Positions 1-8,865 of a stretch of 64,000 nt of DNA are shown piece by piece. Source of the DNA: Chryseobacterium glaciei (GTDB lineage: Bacteria > Bacteroidota > Bacteroidia > Flavobacteriales > Weeksellaceae); contig NZ_CP015199.1 of assembly GCF_001648155.1 (NCBI RefSeq), positions 4,349,001 to 4,413,000 of the forward strand, given 5' to 3'. Position 1 is the stretch's first letter. Each line of letters begins with the position of its first letter. The translations under genes and the position numbers were made by a program. A model generated the notes under the pieces. That model did no database searches, had not been told where the DNA came from, and was given only the letters and a program-made list of their open reading frames with translations.

Positions 1-76
1 TTAACGCGACGGTCGCAAAGTTTTTTTTGACTACTAGCTGTTTTTAGGGTTCGCAAAGGCGTTTCACTCAGCAAAG
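1..76 (+). repeat. GCAAAG-type dispersed repeat, copy A
   Basis: This noncoding stretch has two GCAAAG-rich blocks separated by a T-rich spacer: CGCGACGGTCGCAAAG at the left edge and TTCGCAAAGGCGTTTC followed by ACTCAGCAAAG on the right. The right block recurs almost letter for letter at 4164-4190 and, with changes, at 58449-58477. All three copies are intergenic and in the same orientation. The core TCGCAAAGGCG also occurs in the inverted repeats flanking the gene at 27724. It may extend left of the window. Confidence 0.75.
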
Positions 77-145
77 CTCACAACAAATTACGAATTACAA
101 ATAATCATAAATACTTATATCTGTATTCAAAAAAGGGATAAAAAA

Positions 146-177
146 AACCGAAAATTAATGTTAGTTAATTTTCGGTT
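146..177 (-). terminator. Rho-independent terminator of the DUF2007 gene
   Basis: Two 13-bp arms (AACCGAAAATTAA and its complement) flank a 6-nt loop. On the minus strand the stem is followed by a run of seven T. It lies 37 bp past the stop codon of the DUF2007 gene. Confidence 0.8.
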
Positions 178-213
178 CGAAGTAGTAAAATTTAAAATTA
201 TGAAATTGTTTTT

Positions 214-444
214 TTATTGGTTTTCACTTTGTTGAAGATAAGCATCGATAATTTCAAATGCTTTGCTCTCCTGTTCCAAATCTACCATAACTTTTAACGA
301 TGTTGCCGTCGGCGTTGTTGTAAAAGTCAGATAACTGTTTTCAACTGCATTTGCAATTTGTGCATCATCCAATTTAGATTTGATTAACTGTATTTCTGAA
401 GGTTTATCACTTTCAAAAACGGATACTCTCGTACTTCTTTCCAT
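214..444 (-). CDS. DUF2007-type putative signal-transducing protein
   Basis: A 76-residue protein resembling the DUF2007 family: small ferredoxin-like alpha/beta proteins, often annotated as putative signal-transducing proteins, with no established reaction. It begins MERSTRVSVFESDKP, has the helix IQLIKSKLDDAQI, and ends in a helix with Glu and Gln residues. There is no signal peptide or membrane segment, so it should be cytoplasmic. It is 62 bp from the upstream lysine transaminase gene on the same strand and has its own terminator, so it may be the last gene of that transcript. A role in lysine metabolism is not implied. Confidence 0.7.
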   Translation of the reverse strand: MERSTRVSVFESDKPSEIQLIKSKLDDAQIANAVENSYLTFTTTPTATSLKVMVDLEQESKAFEIIDAYLQQSENQ

Positions 445-506
445 GTTCTATATCGTTTGAGTATCTAAATGTACAATGTTTTTTTTAAAATTACAAATCT
501 TCAGTT

Positions 507-1832
507 TTAAATTTTCTTAATATTATTTTCGATTTTATCTAAAGCCAATTGAATTTCTTCCTTCGTCACATTTAAGTGTGGTCTGAATCGAACTGACTTA
601 CCTCCACACGATAAGATGATTAATCCATCATTGAAAAGTTCATTAATTAAATGATTTCTTTCTTCTGACGTTGGCAAATCTATCGCACACATTAGACCTC
701 TTCCTCTTGCATTTGAAATTTTCTCAGGATATTTTTGAGCCAGATTTTTCAATCCATCTAATAAATAATCACCAACAATTCTCGCATTTTCGACAAGGTT
801 TTCCTGCTCGATAACTTCCATCACCAATTGGAAACGAAGCATGTCGATAAAGTTCCCTCCAAAAGTGGAGTTAATTCTTGAACTTTCTCTGAAAACGTTA
901 TTCGGAACCTGATCAAATTTCTCTTTATTCGCCAAAACTCCACAAACCTGCGCTTTTTTACCGAAAGAAATAATATCCGGCTTTGCCGTAAAATGTTGGA
1001 AAGCCCACATTTTTCCTGTCATTGCGATACCTGTCTGAACTTCATCGTAAATCAACAGAATTTCGTTTTGATCACAGATTTTTCTTAAACCTGATAAAAA
1101 TTCATCTCTGAAATGGTTGTCACCACCTTCAGCCTGAATCGGCTCAATGATGATACACGCAACTTTATCAGGATGCATTAAAATTGCTTCCTCGATATTT
1201 AATAAAGCCAATCTTTCGTTCTTTATCGTTTCTTCTAAATTTTCCTCAGTAATTGGGAAACTTAGTTTTGGATTCAAGATTCTTGGCCAATCAAACATTG
1301 GGAAATACTGATATTTTCTTGGGTCAGAAGTATTGGTTAAACTCAATGTATAACCGCTTCTTCCGTGAAATGCCTGTTTGAAATGGATACAAATTCCGGC
1401 TTCCGTTTGAAGTCCTTTTTCAAAATTCTTGAGGGTTTTCCAGTCGAAACATGCTTTCATTGCATTTTCAACGCCTAAAGTTCCGCCTTCAATGAAGAAA
1501 GCATATTGTAGTTCTTCAGGAATTACCACTCTTTCGAAAACTTCTAAAAAGTGAGCGTATTCCTCAGAATAAACGTCTGCTAAAGTAGGTTTGTTTACAG
1601 CCATTTTCCCTAACCAAGCCGATCTTTCAAGAAGGTAAGGGTGATTGTAACCGATGGAAGCCGATGCAAACATCGAAAACATATCTAAATATTCTCTGTC
1701 TGAAAGCTTGTCATATAGCCATGATCCGTGAGATCTTTCGATATCCATCACGAAATCAAAACCGTCTGCCAAAACGTGCTTTCCTACTGTTTCTTTTACT
1801 TTATTTGCCTGTATATCTAATGTGTGTTCCAT
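507..1832 (-). CDS. lat: L-lysine 6-transaminase
   Basis: A 441-residue class III PLP aminotransferase of the lysine epsilon-aminotransferase type, which moves the 6-amino group of lysine to 2-oxoglutarate and yields 2-aminoadipate 6-semialdehyde and glutamate. Visible family features are the N-terminal GSWLYD segment, FIEGGTLGVENAMK, the PLP-aspartate segment LLIYDEVQTG, and SFGKKAQVCG with the likely Schiff-base lysine near residue 292. Length matches known lysine 6-transaminases. The next gene upstream, on the same strand 114 bp away, is an ALDH7-type dehydrogenase that would oxidise the product, which strongly supports the assignment over ornithine or GABA transaminases. Confidence 0.9.
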   Translation of the reverse strand: MEHTLDIQANKVKETVGKHVLADGFDFVMDIERSHGSWLYDKLSDREYLDMFSMFASASIGYNHPYLLERSAWLGKMAVNKPTLADVYSEEYAHFLEVFERVVIPEELQYAFFIEGGTLGVENAMKACFDWKTLKNFEKGLQTEAGICIHFKQAFHGRSGYTLSLTNTSDPRKYQYFPMFDWPRILNPKLSFPITEENLEETIKNERLALLNIEEAILMHPDKVACIIIEPIQAEGGDNHFRDEFLSGLRKICDQNEILLIYDEVQTGIAMTGKMWAFQHFTAKPDIISFGKKAQVCGVLANKEKFDQVPNNVFRESSRINSTFGGNFIDMLRFQLVMEVIEQENLVENARIVGDYLLDGLKNLAQKYPEKISNARGRGLMCAIDLPTSEERNHLINELFNDGLIILSCGGKSVRFRPHLNVTKEEIQLALDKIENNIKKI

Positions 1833-1946
1833 ATTTTTGTGTGAATTGAAAAGTTTTAATTCAAAGATTAAAGAAATTAAAAATCAGACAATTCCAATCG
1901 TATATTCCTTAATCTTTGAATGATTTATTTGATTTAAAGCTTTAGT

Positions 1947-3497
1947 TTACAAGTCGAATTTAATACCTTGTGCTAAAGGAAGTTCTGCTGTGTAATTTAT
2001 AGTGTTAGTTTGTCTTCTCATGTAGTATTTCCAAACATCAGAACCAGATTCTCTACCGCCTCCTGTTTCTTTTTCACCACCGAAAGCACCACCGATTTCA
2101 GCACCGGAAGTTCCGATGTTTACGTTAGCAATTCCACAGTCTGAACCTGCCTGAGAAAGGAATAATTCTGCTTCTCTCAAGTTTTGAGTCATGATCGCAG
2201 AAGATAAACCTTGAGGAACATCATTCTGAATAGCAATCGCCTCGTCCAATGTTTTGTATTTAATTAAATATAAAATCGGTGCAAAAGTTTCGTGTTGTAC
2301 GATTTCGAAAGAATTTTTTACTTCAGCGATACATGGTTTTACATAACATCCAGATTCGTAATCTTTTCCTTCCAAAACTCCACCTTCAACGATGAATTTT
2401 CCACCTTCTTTTTTACATTTTTTGATTGATTCTTCGTACTGATTTACTGCATCAACATCGATAAGCGGTCCAACGTGATTATTTTCATCCAATGGATTTC
2501 CAATTTTTAACTGACCATAAGCTTTAACCAATCTTTTCTTAATTTCTTCATACACATCTTCGTGAATGATTAGTCTTCTTGTACTTGTACATCTTTGTCC
2601 AGCCGTTCCTACAGCTCCAAAAACAGCTCCGATGATCGACATGTCGATATCTGCATCTTTAGATATAATGATGGCGTTATTTCCGCCTAATTCAAGGATA
2701 GATTTCCCGAATCTTTCTGCCACTTTAGTAGAAACCATTCTTCCGACTCTTGTAGAACCTGTGAAAGAAACCAGAGAAACTCTTTTGTCTTCCACTAATT
2801 TTTGTCCGATCTCATGATCAGAAACCAATAAACTTGAAACTCCTTCTGAAATATTGTTCTCTTTAAGAACTTCAGCCATAATGTTTTGACAAGCTATCGC
2901 ACAGAAAGGTGTTTTTTCTGATGGTTTCCAGATCGTAACGTTACCACAGATCCATGATAAAGCTGTATTCCAAGCCCAAACTGCTACCGGAAAGTTGAAA
3001 GCTGTGATGATACTTACAATTCCAAGCGGATGATATTGCTCGTACATTCTGTGACCAGGTCTTTCAGAATGCATTGTGTACCCGTGAAGCTGTCTTGATA
3101 AACCAACTGCAAAGTCGCAGATATCGATCATTTCCTGAACTTCACCTAGACCTTCCTGCAAAGATTTACCCATTTCATAAGAAACAAGTTTACCTAAATC
3201 ATCCTTATATTCTCTTAGTTTTAATCCTAACTGTCTTACTAATTCGCCTCTTCTTGGAGCCGGAATCATTCTGAATTCCAAAAATGCCTTTTGAGCAGAT
3301 TCTATTACTTTATCATAATCGCTCTCTCCGGAAGTTTTTATTTTACCAATCAATCTTCCATCAGCAGGAGAATAACTTTCAATCGTTTTGCCTGAAGCAA
3401 AGTATTTTCCACCTATGGAAGTTCCTTTATTTTCATCTTTAATACCTAGATTTTTGAGTGTTTTTTCGATCCCGAAATCTTTGACTTTTTTAGACAT
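1947..3497 (-). CDS. L-aminoadipate-semialdehyde dehydrogenase (ALDH7 type)
   Basis: A 516-residue NAD(P)-dependent aldehyde dehydrogenase. It has the Rossmann-type SFTGSTRVGR segment, the general-base glutamate in LELGGNNA, and the nucleophile in GQRCTSTRR (Cys303). The GTAGQRCTSTRR context is characteristic of the antiquitin/ALDH7 branch, which oxidises 2-aminoadipate 6-semialdehyde to 2-aminoadipate. With the downstream lysine transaminase it forms the first two steps of lysine breakdown. The protein starts MSKKVKDFGIEKTL and is probably cytoplasmic. Substrate assignment rests on subfamily motifs plus the neighbour. Confidence 0.88.
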   Translation of the reverse strand: MSKKVKDFGIEKTLKNLGIKDENKGTSIGGKYFASGKTIESYSPADGRLIGKIKTSGESDYDKVIESAQKAFLEFRMIPAPRRGELVRQLGLKLREYKDDLGKLVSYEMGKSLQEGLGEVQEMIDICDFAVGLSRQLHGYTMHSERPGHRMYEQYHPLGIVSIITAFNFPVAVWAWNTALSWICGNVTIWKPSEKTPFCAIACQNIMAEVLKENNISEGVSSLLVSDHEIGQKLVEDKRVSLVSFTGSTRVGRMVSTKVAERFGKSILELGGNNAIIISKDADIDMSIIGAVFGAVGTAGQRCTSTRRLIIHEDVYEEIKKRLVKAYGQLKIGNPLDENNHVGPLIDVDAVNQYEESIKKCKKEGGKFIVEGGVLEGKDYESGCYVKPCIAEVKNSFEIVQHETFAPILYLIKYKTLDEAIAIQNDVPQGLSSAIMTQNLREAELFLSQAGSDCGIANVNIGTSGAEIGGAFGGEKETGGGRESGSDVWKYYMRRQTNTINYTAELPLAQGIKFDL

Positions 3498-3574
3498 AAA
3501 TATTACTTTTCGTTTCCTCTAAAGATAAAAATATTATGCGAATCCCAAAATTTTAATTTTTTAGCAACTTTTTA

Positions 3575-3605
3575 TTTGGACTAATTATAAACATGCTTAT
3601 CTTTG
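3575..3605 (+). promoter_or_regulatory. Bacteroidota-type promoter of the 65-aa protein gene
   Basis: TTTG at 3575-3578 is followed after 19 bp by TATCTTTG at 3598-3605, a full match to the -33 TTTG / -7 TAnnTTTG consensus. The start codon follows 25 bp later. This supports the short gene downstream being real. Confidence 0.75.
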
Positions 3606-3630
3606 TAGGGTAATCATTTGAATTTCAGAA

Positions 3631-3828
3631 ATGGAAAATAATAAAACGGTAAACGAGCCGGTGGAAGAAAAGAAAAACTCCAAATGGAAGCAATTGCTTA
3701 AAAAATTTGGGATTGGCGGAATTATCTTCTTTACCGTAAAAGGAATCATTACTTCTACGCTTATCTATTTTCTTGGAAAAAATTTCTGGAGCATTATCAG
3801 CGGTTACTTTACAGGGATATTTGATTAA
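3631..3828 (+). CDS. Small single-pass membrane protein, function unknown
   Basis: A 65-residue protein with a charged, Lys/Glu-rich N-terminal third (residues 1-26) and a hydrophobic stretch from about residue 27 to 62 containing GIGGIIFFTVKG and STLIYFLG. It probably has one or two short inner-membrane helices. I do not recognise a named family. A consensus promoter precedes it and a clear terminator follows, so it is a free-standing gene. It is divergent from the semialdehyde dehydrogenase gene. Confidence 0.7.
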   Translation: MENNKTVNEPVEEKKNSKWKQLLKKFGIGGIIFFTVKGIITSTLIYFLGKNFWSIISGYFTGIFD

Positions 3829-3851
3829 TTAATTGATATATTTGAATATAA

Positions 3852-3885
3852 AAAAGCAGAGAACTATTTCTCTGCTTTTCTTTTT
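3852..3885 (+). terminator. Rho-independent terminator of the 65-aa gene
   Basis: Perfect 12-bp arms (AAAAGCAGAGAA and complement, 3852-3863 and 3868-3879) flank a 4-nt loop and are followed by CTTTTTT. Confidence 0.85.
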
Positions 3886-3903
3886 TGTTGAAAGTAATTA
3901 TTT

Positions 3904-4092
3904 TTATTCTTTTTTCTTTCTTCCCGATTCCATCAGTTTTTGATGTAGCAAATACTCAATCTGTCCGTTTACACTTCTGAATTCATCACCTGCCCATTTT
4001 TCCAGAAGTTTGTACGTAGACTCATCTATCCTTATGACGAAAGATTTTTTGCTTTTGTTTTCGGTAGAATTTTGAGCTTTTTCTGGTTTCAT
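3904..4092 (-). CDS. Arc-type ribbon-helix-helix DNA-binding protein
   Basis: A 62-residue protein when started at MKPEKAQ. A longer reading from 4134 would run into the GCAAAG repeat and is unlikely. A Lys/Ser-rich tail is followed by the beta-strand KSFVIRID and two helices (ESTYKLLEKWAGDEF, SVNGQIEYLLHQKL), the pattern of Arc/MetJ ribbon-helix-helix repressors, which dimerise and bind operators through the strand. It lies just downstream of the SPFH gene on the same strand, and such pairing suggests co-expression. No operator could be identified. Family is fairly clear; target is unknown. Confidence 0.75.
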   Translation of the reverse strand: MKPEKAQNSTENKSKKSFVIRIDESTYKLLEKWAGDEFRSVNGQIEYLLHQKLMESGRKKKE

Positions 4093-4111
4093 TTTACTTG
4101 TTTTGTAATGC

Positions 4112-4190
4112 TTTTTTAAACGCAAAGGATGCAAAGGTTTTTAACCATCATTTCGTTTTTAAGTTCGCAAAGGCGTTTCACTCAGCAAAG
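4112..4190 (+). repeat. GCAAAG-type dispersed repeat, copy B
   Basis: Left block TTTTAAACGCAAAGGATGC and right block TTCGCAAAGGCGTTTCAC, then TCAGCAAAG, separated by an AT-rich spacer. Same layout and orientation as the copies at 1-76 and 58394-58477. It fills the gap between the Arc-type and SPFH genes. Confidence 0.75.
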
Positions 4191-4202
4191 AATGTAAGAA
4201 AT

Positions 4203-5072
4203 TTAATTATACAAAGTTCCTGCATTTAAAATAGGCTGTGCTGCTTTTTCACCGCAAAGAACAACCATTAAATTACTTACCATTGCTGCTTTTCTTTCGT
4301 CATCTAGTTCAACAATATTGCCTTCTGAAAGCTTTTTTAAGGCTAACTCAACCATTCCGACTGCACCTTCTACAATCTTAGTTCTTGCTGCTACAATTGC
4401 TGTTGCCTGCTGTCTTTGAAGCATTGCTCCTGCGATCTCAGATGCATACGCTAAGTGTGAAATTCTGGCTTCTTGGATAACGATTCCTGCCTTTGAAAGT
4501 CGGTCTGTTAATTCCTGTTCCAATATAGAATTGATCTTGTCACCACCTTCTCTTAAAGTAATCGGAGCGTGATCATCTTCCAAATTATCATAAGGAAAAC
4601 TCATCGCCAAATGACGAACCGCCGCTTCACTTTGCATTTTCACAAAGTCTGAATAACGCTCAACATCAAAAGCCGCTTTATACGTATCTCCTACCTGCCA
4701 AACCATTACCACTGCGATCTCAATCGGGTTACCCATTTTATCGTTTACTTTCAAAGTCTGTCCTTGTAAGTTTTCTGAACGAAGAGAGATTTTCTGTGAA
4801 GAGTATAAAGGGTTAATGAAAAATAATCCGTTGTCTTTTACAGATCCCACATATTTTCCGAAGAAATTCAATACTCTTGAGTGGTTAGGCTGAATGATCA
4901 TTAAACCTTTAATAAAAAAGAAAAATGCAACAAAACATACCCCAGCCAACACAATGTTTGCAATATTTTCACTGCCCGCTCCTGTAATAAAGAAAAATAC
5001 AGATGCAATAAACAAGACTAGACAAATTACCAAAGCAAGATAACCTGACATTGGTTTTAAAACTTTTTCCAT
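4203..5072 (-). CDS. SPFH/Band 7 domain membrane protein
   Basis: A 289-residue protein with two N-terminal hydrophobic helices (about residues 10-30 and 37-57) followed by an SPFH/Band 7 domain: IQPNHSRVLNFFGKYVGS, then GLFFINPLY, SLRSENLQGQ and VMVWQVGDTYKAAFDVE. The C-terminal half has the helical segment EIAGAMLQRQQATAIVAAR typical of flotillin/stomatin-like proteins that oligomerise at the membrane. The family takes part in membrane microdomain organisation or quality control; the specific role is unknown. The Arc-type gene is next downstream on the same strand. Confidence 0.85.
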   Translation of the reverse strand: MEKVLKPMSGYLALVICLVLFIASVFFFITGAGSENIANIVLAGVCFVAFFFFIKGLMIIQPNHSRVLNFFGKYVGSVKDNGLFFINPLYSSQKISLRSENLQGQTLKVNDKMGNPIEIAVVMVWQVGDTYKAAFDVERYSDFVKMQSEAAVRHLAMSFPYDNLEDDHAPITLREGGDKINSILEQELTDRLSKAGIVIQEARISHLAYASEIAGAMLQRQQATAIVAARTKIVEGAVGMVELALKKLSEGNIVELDDERKAAMVSNLMVVLCGEKAAQPILNAGTLYN

Positions 5073-5193
5073 AATTGTAGATTTTAAAATGATATTATTT
5101 TGATATCATAAAGATATAAGTAAAATTTGAATTGTAAGTAATTATTTAAAATTTCTTTTGTCTTGAAACAAAAGAAACAAAAATTCAAGACTT

Positions 5194-5348
5194 GGAAACT
5201 GAATGCTAAAAATTAAAACTTAATCCTAAAATTCCCAAAACTTGCGCGAATTCATTATCAGTTATTCGATTCTAAATTCGTCTCGCGCTTCAAACAGTGG
5301 GAATTTTTTAACGGATTAATTTTTAATTTTCTTAACGCTTCAGTTTCC
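5194..5348. repeat. Long imperfect inverted repeat (MITE-like), fills the SPFH-ccsA gap
   Basis: The 355-bp gap 5073-5427 has no credible gene. Its centre is a 155-bp near-palindrome: GGAAACTGA at 5194 pairs with its complement ending at 5348, AATTAAA/TTTAATT and TTAATCC/GGATTAA follow, then ATTCCCA/TGGGAAT and GCGCGA/TCGCGC, with an AT-rich loop near 5260. Just left of it lie two small hairpins, TCTTGAA/TTCAAGA at 5161-5190 and one around CTTTTGT/ACAAAAG. There is no transposase gene, so a MITE-like or REP-like origin is inferred. Confidence 0.65.
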
Positions 5349-5371
5349 TATGTCATTTCAAATCATGTCAC

Positions 5372-5403
5372 AAAAAAAATCCCGAAAATTACTTTCCGGG
5401 ATT
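5372..5403 (-). terminator. Terminator downstream of ccsA
   Basis: AATCCCG/CGGGATT stem, which with flanking AAAG-type pairing gives a longer hairpin, followed on the minus strand by eight T. It is 25 bp past the ccsA stop. Confidence 0.85.
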
Positions 5404-5427
5404 CAATTTAAATATGATTTTAAAAAT

Positions 5428-8400
5428 CTATTTTTTATTTAAAGCTTTAAACTTAACGTAAGAAACTGCAGATAAAATAACCATCGATGCAAGTCCGATA
5501 TATACCCAAGCCGGAACCGGAACAGGATCTCCTGCCGCGTAAGAGTGAAGTCCGCTTAAGTAATAATTTACTCCAAAATACGTCATAACCATTGAACAGA
5601 AAGCAAACATTGTTGCTACGTTGAATGCCCATTTGCTTCTTAATCCAGGAACCAATCTCATGTGTAAAACAAAAGCATATACCATGATTGAGATGAAAGC
5701 CCAAGTTTCTTTCGGATCCCAGCTCCAGTATCTACCCCAAGATTCATTCGCCCAGATTCCTCCTAAGAAGTTACCTACTGTTAATGCAAATAAACCGATG
5801 GTAAGAGACATTTCAGATACAATTACTAATTCTTTTAATGTTGTATCGTGGTGAATTTTGTATGTTTCTTTACTAGAAATAATATAAAATACTAAACTGA
5901 TTACCGCAATAATCATTGACAGGGCAAAGAAACCATAACTTGAAACAATAATCGCCACGTGAACGATCAACCAATATGATTTTAATACCGGAACCAATGG
6001 TGTAATCTGAGGATCAAGCGCAGAACCTCCGTGTGCAAATCCCATCATAATTACTGCAACCATAAATCCTGCTGCAGGAATTAATGCATTTGAGTTTCTG
6101 TATAAAGCTAAACCAGCTGAAATTCCAACCCAGGAAATAAAAATAATTGCTTCATAACCGTTACTCCAAGGTGCGTGCCCTGAAATATACCATCTTGCAA
6201 CCAATCCTAAGAAATGGAAAATATATCCGAATATTCCTATTACAATAATTACTTTAATGATTTTGTTTAAAAGCTTATTAGGCTTGAATAATTCAACAAA
6301 ACCTAACATCAATAATAGTCCTCCAATAATGGTATAGAATATTAATAATTTGAAGTTGATATTCACTTTATTCATGAATACTTCCAAATCAACTTTAGAT
6401 TTTGAAGGAACAACCGCTTTCCCCCATTTTTGCTGATAATCTGAAAGCTTTGCTAATTCAGCGTCTGCTTTAGTCCAGTCTCCTGATTTTTGAGCCGTCA
6501 ATACTTCTGCAAAATAAGGTCCCATCACTTGCTGAGATTCCATATCCGGTTCAAACTTTTGGTCTAACCAAGAATGCCAAGTGTGATTTGCATCATTTTT
6601 CACAGGAACAATTTTCATAAACTGTCCGCTGAAGAATTCATTAAAAATCTGAACTCTTTCGTTTACTTTAATGATCTGTTTGTCATATTCAGTTTGTTCT
6701 GATGCTTTCTTACGAAATGCCGTGTTATAATCTGCCTCTAAAATATACGTTAGGTTTCCATTAGCATCAGCCGGGAAAAGACTCATCAAAGAAGTATACC
6801 CATCTTCATTGGCTTTTGTTTTTTCTAAAAGCGCTTTTCCTCCTTTTGAGTCTACTTTAATCATCGGAACCATCGTCCAACTTGGAGTATCTGTATTAAT
6901 TGAGATAAACCATTGATCAGCTGTTAAAGACTTTCCATCTGTACCTCTGAATGCATCTTTTTGGTAAAGTTTTCTTAAAATATCTAAAGCCTGAGTGTTG
7001 ATTGGAACAATTCTACCTTCAATATTCTGCACCAATAAATATCCGAATTTATCGGCATGCTCTGCACTGATTCTGTTTCTGGCGATAATTTCATCTGCCG
7101 AAACCAATTTCATTTTTGTAAATGGCTGCGCGGCTTGTGGCTGAACCGTTTCAGACGCCGGAGTGTGGCTATGGCTTTCTCCTTCTATATGAACGTGTTC
7201 ACTGCTTCCGTCTGTTGTTCCGTGCGTTTCAATTTTCTGAGCATTTAAGCCTAAACTTAAGAACAATAGCACAACCATTGCTGCTCTTTTTTTGTTAACG
7301 TCTTTCAGCATTTTATTTAATTTCCAGAAGTGAGTTCCTTTCCAGAAGAAAATAACAAACATTCCTGAAAATAATAATGTGTATCCTATATAAGAGATCA
7401 AAGTTCCCCAGAAATCGTGGTTTACAGAAAGTACTGTTCCCATTCTGTCCGGATCAAAACTTGACTGGAAGAAACGGTAACCGCCATGATTTAAAACGTG
7501 ATTCATATAAATTTTATAAGGCGTTTGTTTTCCTTCATCAATGATTTTAATGTGACTTTCATAAGCACTTGGAGATGTACTTCCAGGATAAGTTTCCATT
7601 ACGAAATCATCTAATTTAAGTGCGAAAGGTGTATTGTAAACTTTAGGACCGAAACCGACCATAATGTTTAAACCATCCATTGTTACTTGTTTGTAAGCAT
7701 TTGGATTTCCTCTTTCCACAGAAAGCTCTACCAATTGTTTTGTTTTTGGCCCTTGAAGTTCAACCGTTAAAACATCAGGAATATTAGCATCTTTCTTTCT
7801 ATCACCTTCAATAGAAAGTAGTTTTCCTTTTTTAAGACCTTCAGGTACAACTAATTTTAGCTCATTAATGCTATATAAACTTCTCAACGCTAAAGGTTGG
7901 AATTCGTTTTTCGTTGTATTTCCTGTAGCCTGAGTTGCCATCGTCATATACGTAGCATCAACAGGAGTTTTAATGAATATTTTTCCTCCTTCAGTTTTAA
8001 ACTCTACAGCGCCTTCAATTGCTCTGTTGAATGTTACTAAAGTTCCGTTAATAGACTTTGTTTCACCCGGTTTGATGAAGATATTTTGTCTTCCAATTTT
8101 CCCTGTAGATACCAAATGTAGATATTCGGCACCGCTTGGATCAGCAACTAAGCTGTCTTTTTTTCTTTGCACATAATCTTTTGTGACTACTTTAATTTCC
8201 TTTCCTCGGAAGTCGTAGGTAGCGTTGAAATCTTTGTGCAAAGGAGACATTAGATAAGGAACATCTTGATAATTAAGAACATCACCTTTTTCTTCGATCT
8301 GAATTTTAAAGAAATTTTTGTCGGTTACAATTTCGTTTGAAGTTTCACCTTCTCTGATGTGCATTGTTCCTTCAAAACTGATGTATCTGGTAACTGCACC

Positions 8401-8673
8401 CCCAACGAAAATGAAAATGAACGCAAGGTGAAATACCAAAACCGGCCATTTTTCTCTTTTCCAAAGTCTGTATCTTCCGATATTTCCTATGAAGTTTAAC
8501 ATAAGCAGAACCATAATCAGTTCAAACCATTTTGCTTCATAAATTAATGCTTTTGCTGTTGGAGTTCCGTAATCGTTTTCTAAAAACGTGGCATAGGCCA
8601 TCGAAAATGCGAATACCAGTAACAGCACAGCCATTGTTCTGGTTGAGATAAGAATATCTTGGAGCTTCTTCAT
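5428..8673 (-). CDS. ccsA: Fused ResB/CcsA cytochrome c maturation protein
   Basis: A 1081-residue system II cytochrome c biogenesis protein in which the ResB-like (CcsB) and CcsA/ResC-like parts are one chain. The N-terminal part has several membrane segments and the large periplasmic ResB domain. A second hydrophobic segment follows the predicted cleavable-looking stretch near residue 455. The C-terminal part has about eight membrane helices and the haem-handling WWD motif, seen as WGRYWSWDPKETW near residue 980, plus conserved His residues. It exports haem and ligates it to apocytochromes at the outer face of the inner membrane. The start at 8673 is preferred because a consensus -7 box lies upstream of it, inside any longer reading. 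No resA-like gene is adjacent. Confidence 0.92.
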   Translation of the reverse strand: MKKLQDILISTRTMAVLLLVFAFSMAYATFLENDYGTPTAKALIYEAKWFELIMVLLMLNFIGNIGRYRLWKREKWPVLVFHLAFIFIFVGGAVTRYISFEGTMHIREGETSNEIVTDKNFFKIQIEEKGDVLNYQDVPYLMSPLHKDFNATYDFRGKEIKVVTKDYVQRKKDSLVADPSGAEYLHLVSTGKIGRQNIFIKPGETKSINGTLVTFNRAIEGAVEFKTEGGKIFIKTPVDATYMTMATQATGNTTKNEFQPLALRSLYSINELKLVVPEGLKKGKLLSIEGDRKKDANIPDVLTVELQGPKTKQLVELSVERGNPNAYKQVTMDGLNIMVGFGPKVYNTPFALKLDDFVMETYPGSTSPSAYESHIKIIDEGKQTPYKIYMNHVLNHGGYRFFQSSFDPDRMGTVLSVNHDFWGTLISYIGYTLLFSGMFVIFFWKGTHFWKLNKMLKDVNKKRAAMVVLLFLSLGLNAQKIETHGTTDGSSEHVHIEGESHSHTPASETVQPQAAQPFTKMKLVSADEIIARNRISAEHADKFGYLLVQNIEGRIVPINTQALDILRKLYQKDAFRGTDGKSLTADQWFISINTDTPSWTMVPMIKVDSKGGKALLEKTKANEDGYTSLMSLFPADANGNLTYILEADYNTAFRKKASEQTEYDKQIIKVNERVQIFNEFFSGQFMKIVPVKNDANHTWHSWLDQKFEPDMESQQVMGPYFAEVLTAQKSGDWTKADAELAKLSDYQQKWGKAVVPSKSKVDLEVFMNKVNINFKLLIFYTIIGGLLLMLGFVELFKPNKLLNKIIKVIIVIGIFGYIFHFLGLVARWYISGHAPWSNGYEAIIFISWVGISAGLALYRNSNALIPAAGFMVAVIMMGFAHGGSALDPQITPLVPVLKSYWLIVHVAIIVSSYGFFALSMIIAVISLVFYIISSKETYKIHHDTTLKELVIVSEMSLTIGLFALTVGNFLGGIWANESWGRYWSWDPKETWAFISIMVYAFVLHMRLVPGLRSKWAFNVATMFAFCSMVMTYFGVNYYLSGLHSYAAGDPVPVPAWVYIGLASMVILSAVSYVKFKALNKK

Positions 8674-8693
8674 GATTTTTTTTACTTGACATG

Positions 8694-8701
8694 CAAAAAT
8701 A
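8694..8701 (-). promoter_or_regulatory. -7 box of ccsA
   Basis: On the minus strand this is TATTTTTG, a full match to TAnnTTTG, 20 bp before the ATG at 8673. It would be inside the coding region if translation began at the upstream ATG at 8706, so it decides the start. Confidence 0.6.
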
Positions 8702-8865
8702 AGCATGATAAACTACAAAGAGGATAAAAAAAGCTGTTTTTTGTCACTTTGAAGCCGATATTTGCTATTTTGAAACATTCTTAATAAGCAAAAATAAATT
8801 GAAGAAAATTTAAAATCGAAAACCCTGAAAATGTGAATATAAAATAGCTATTCCCGCGATTGAGG

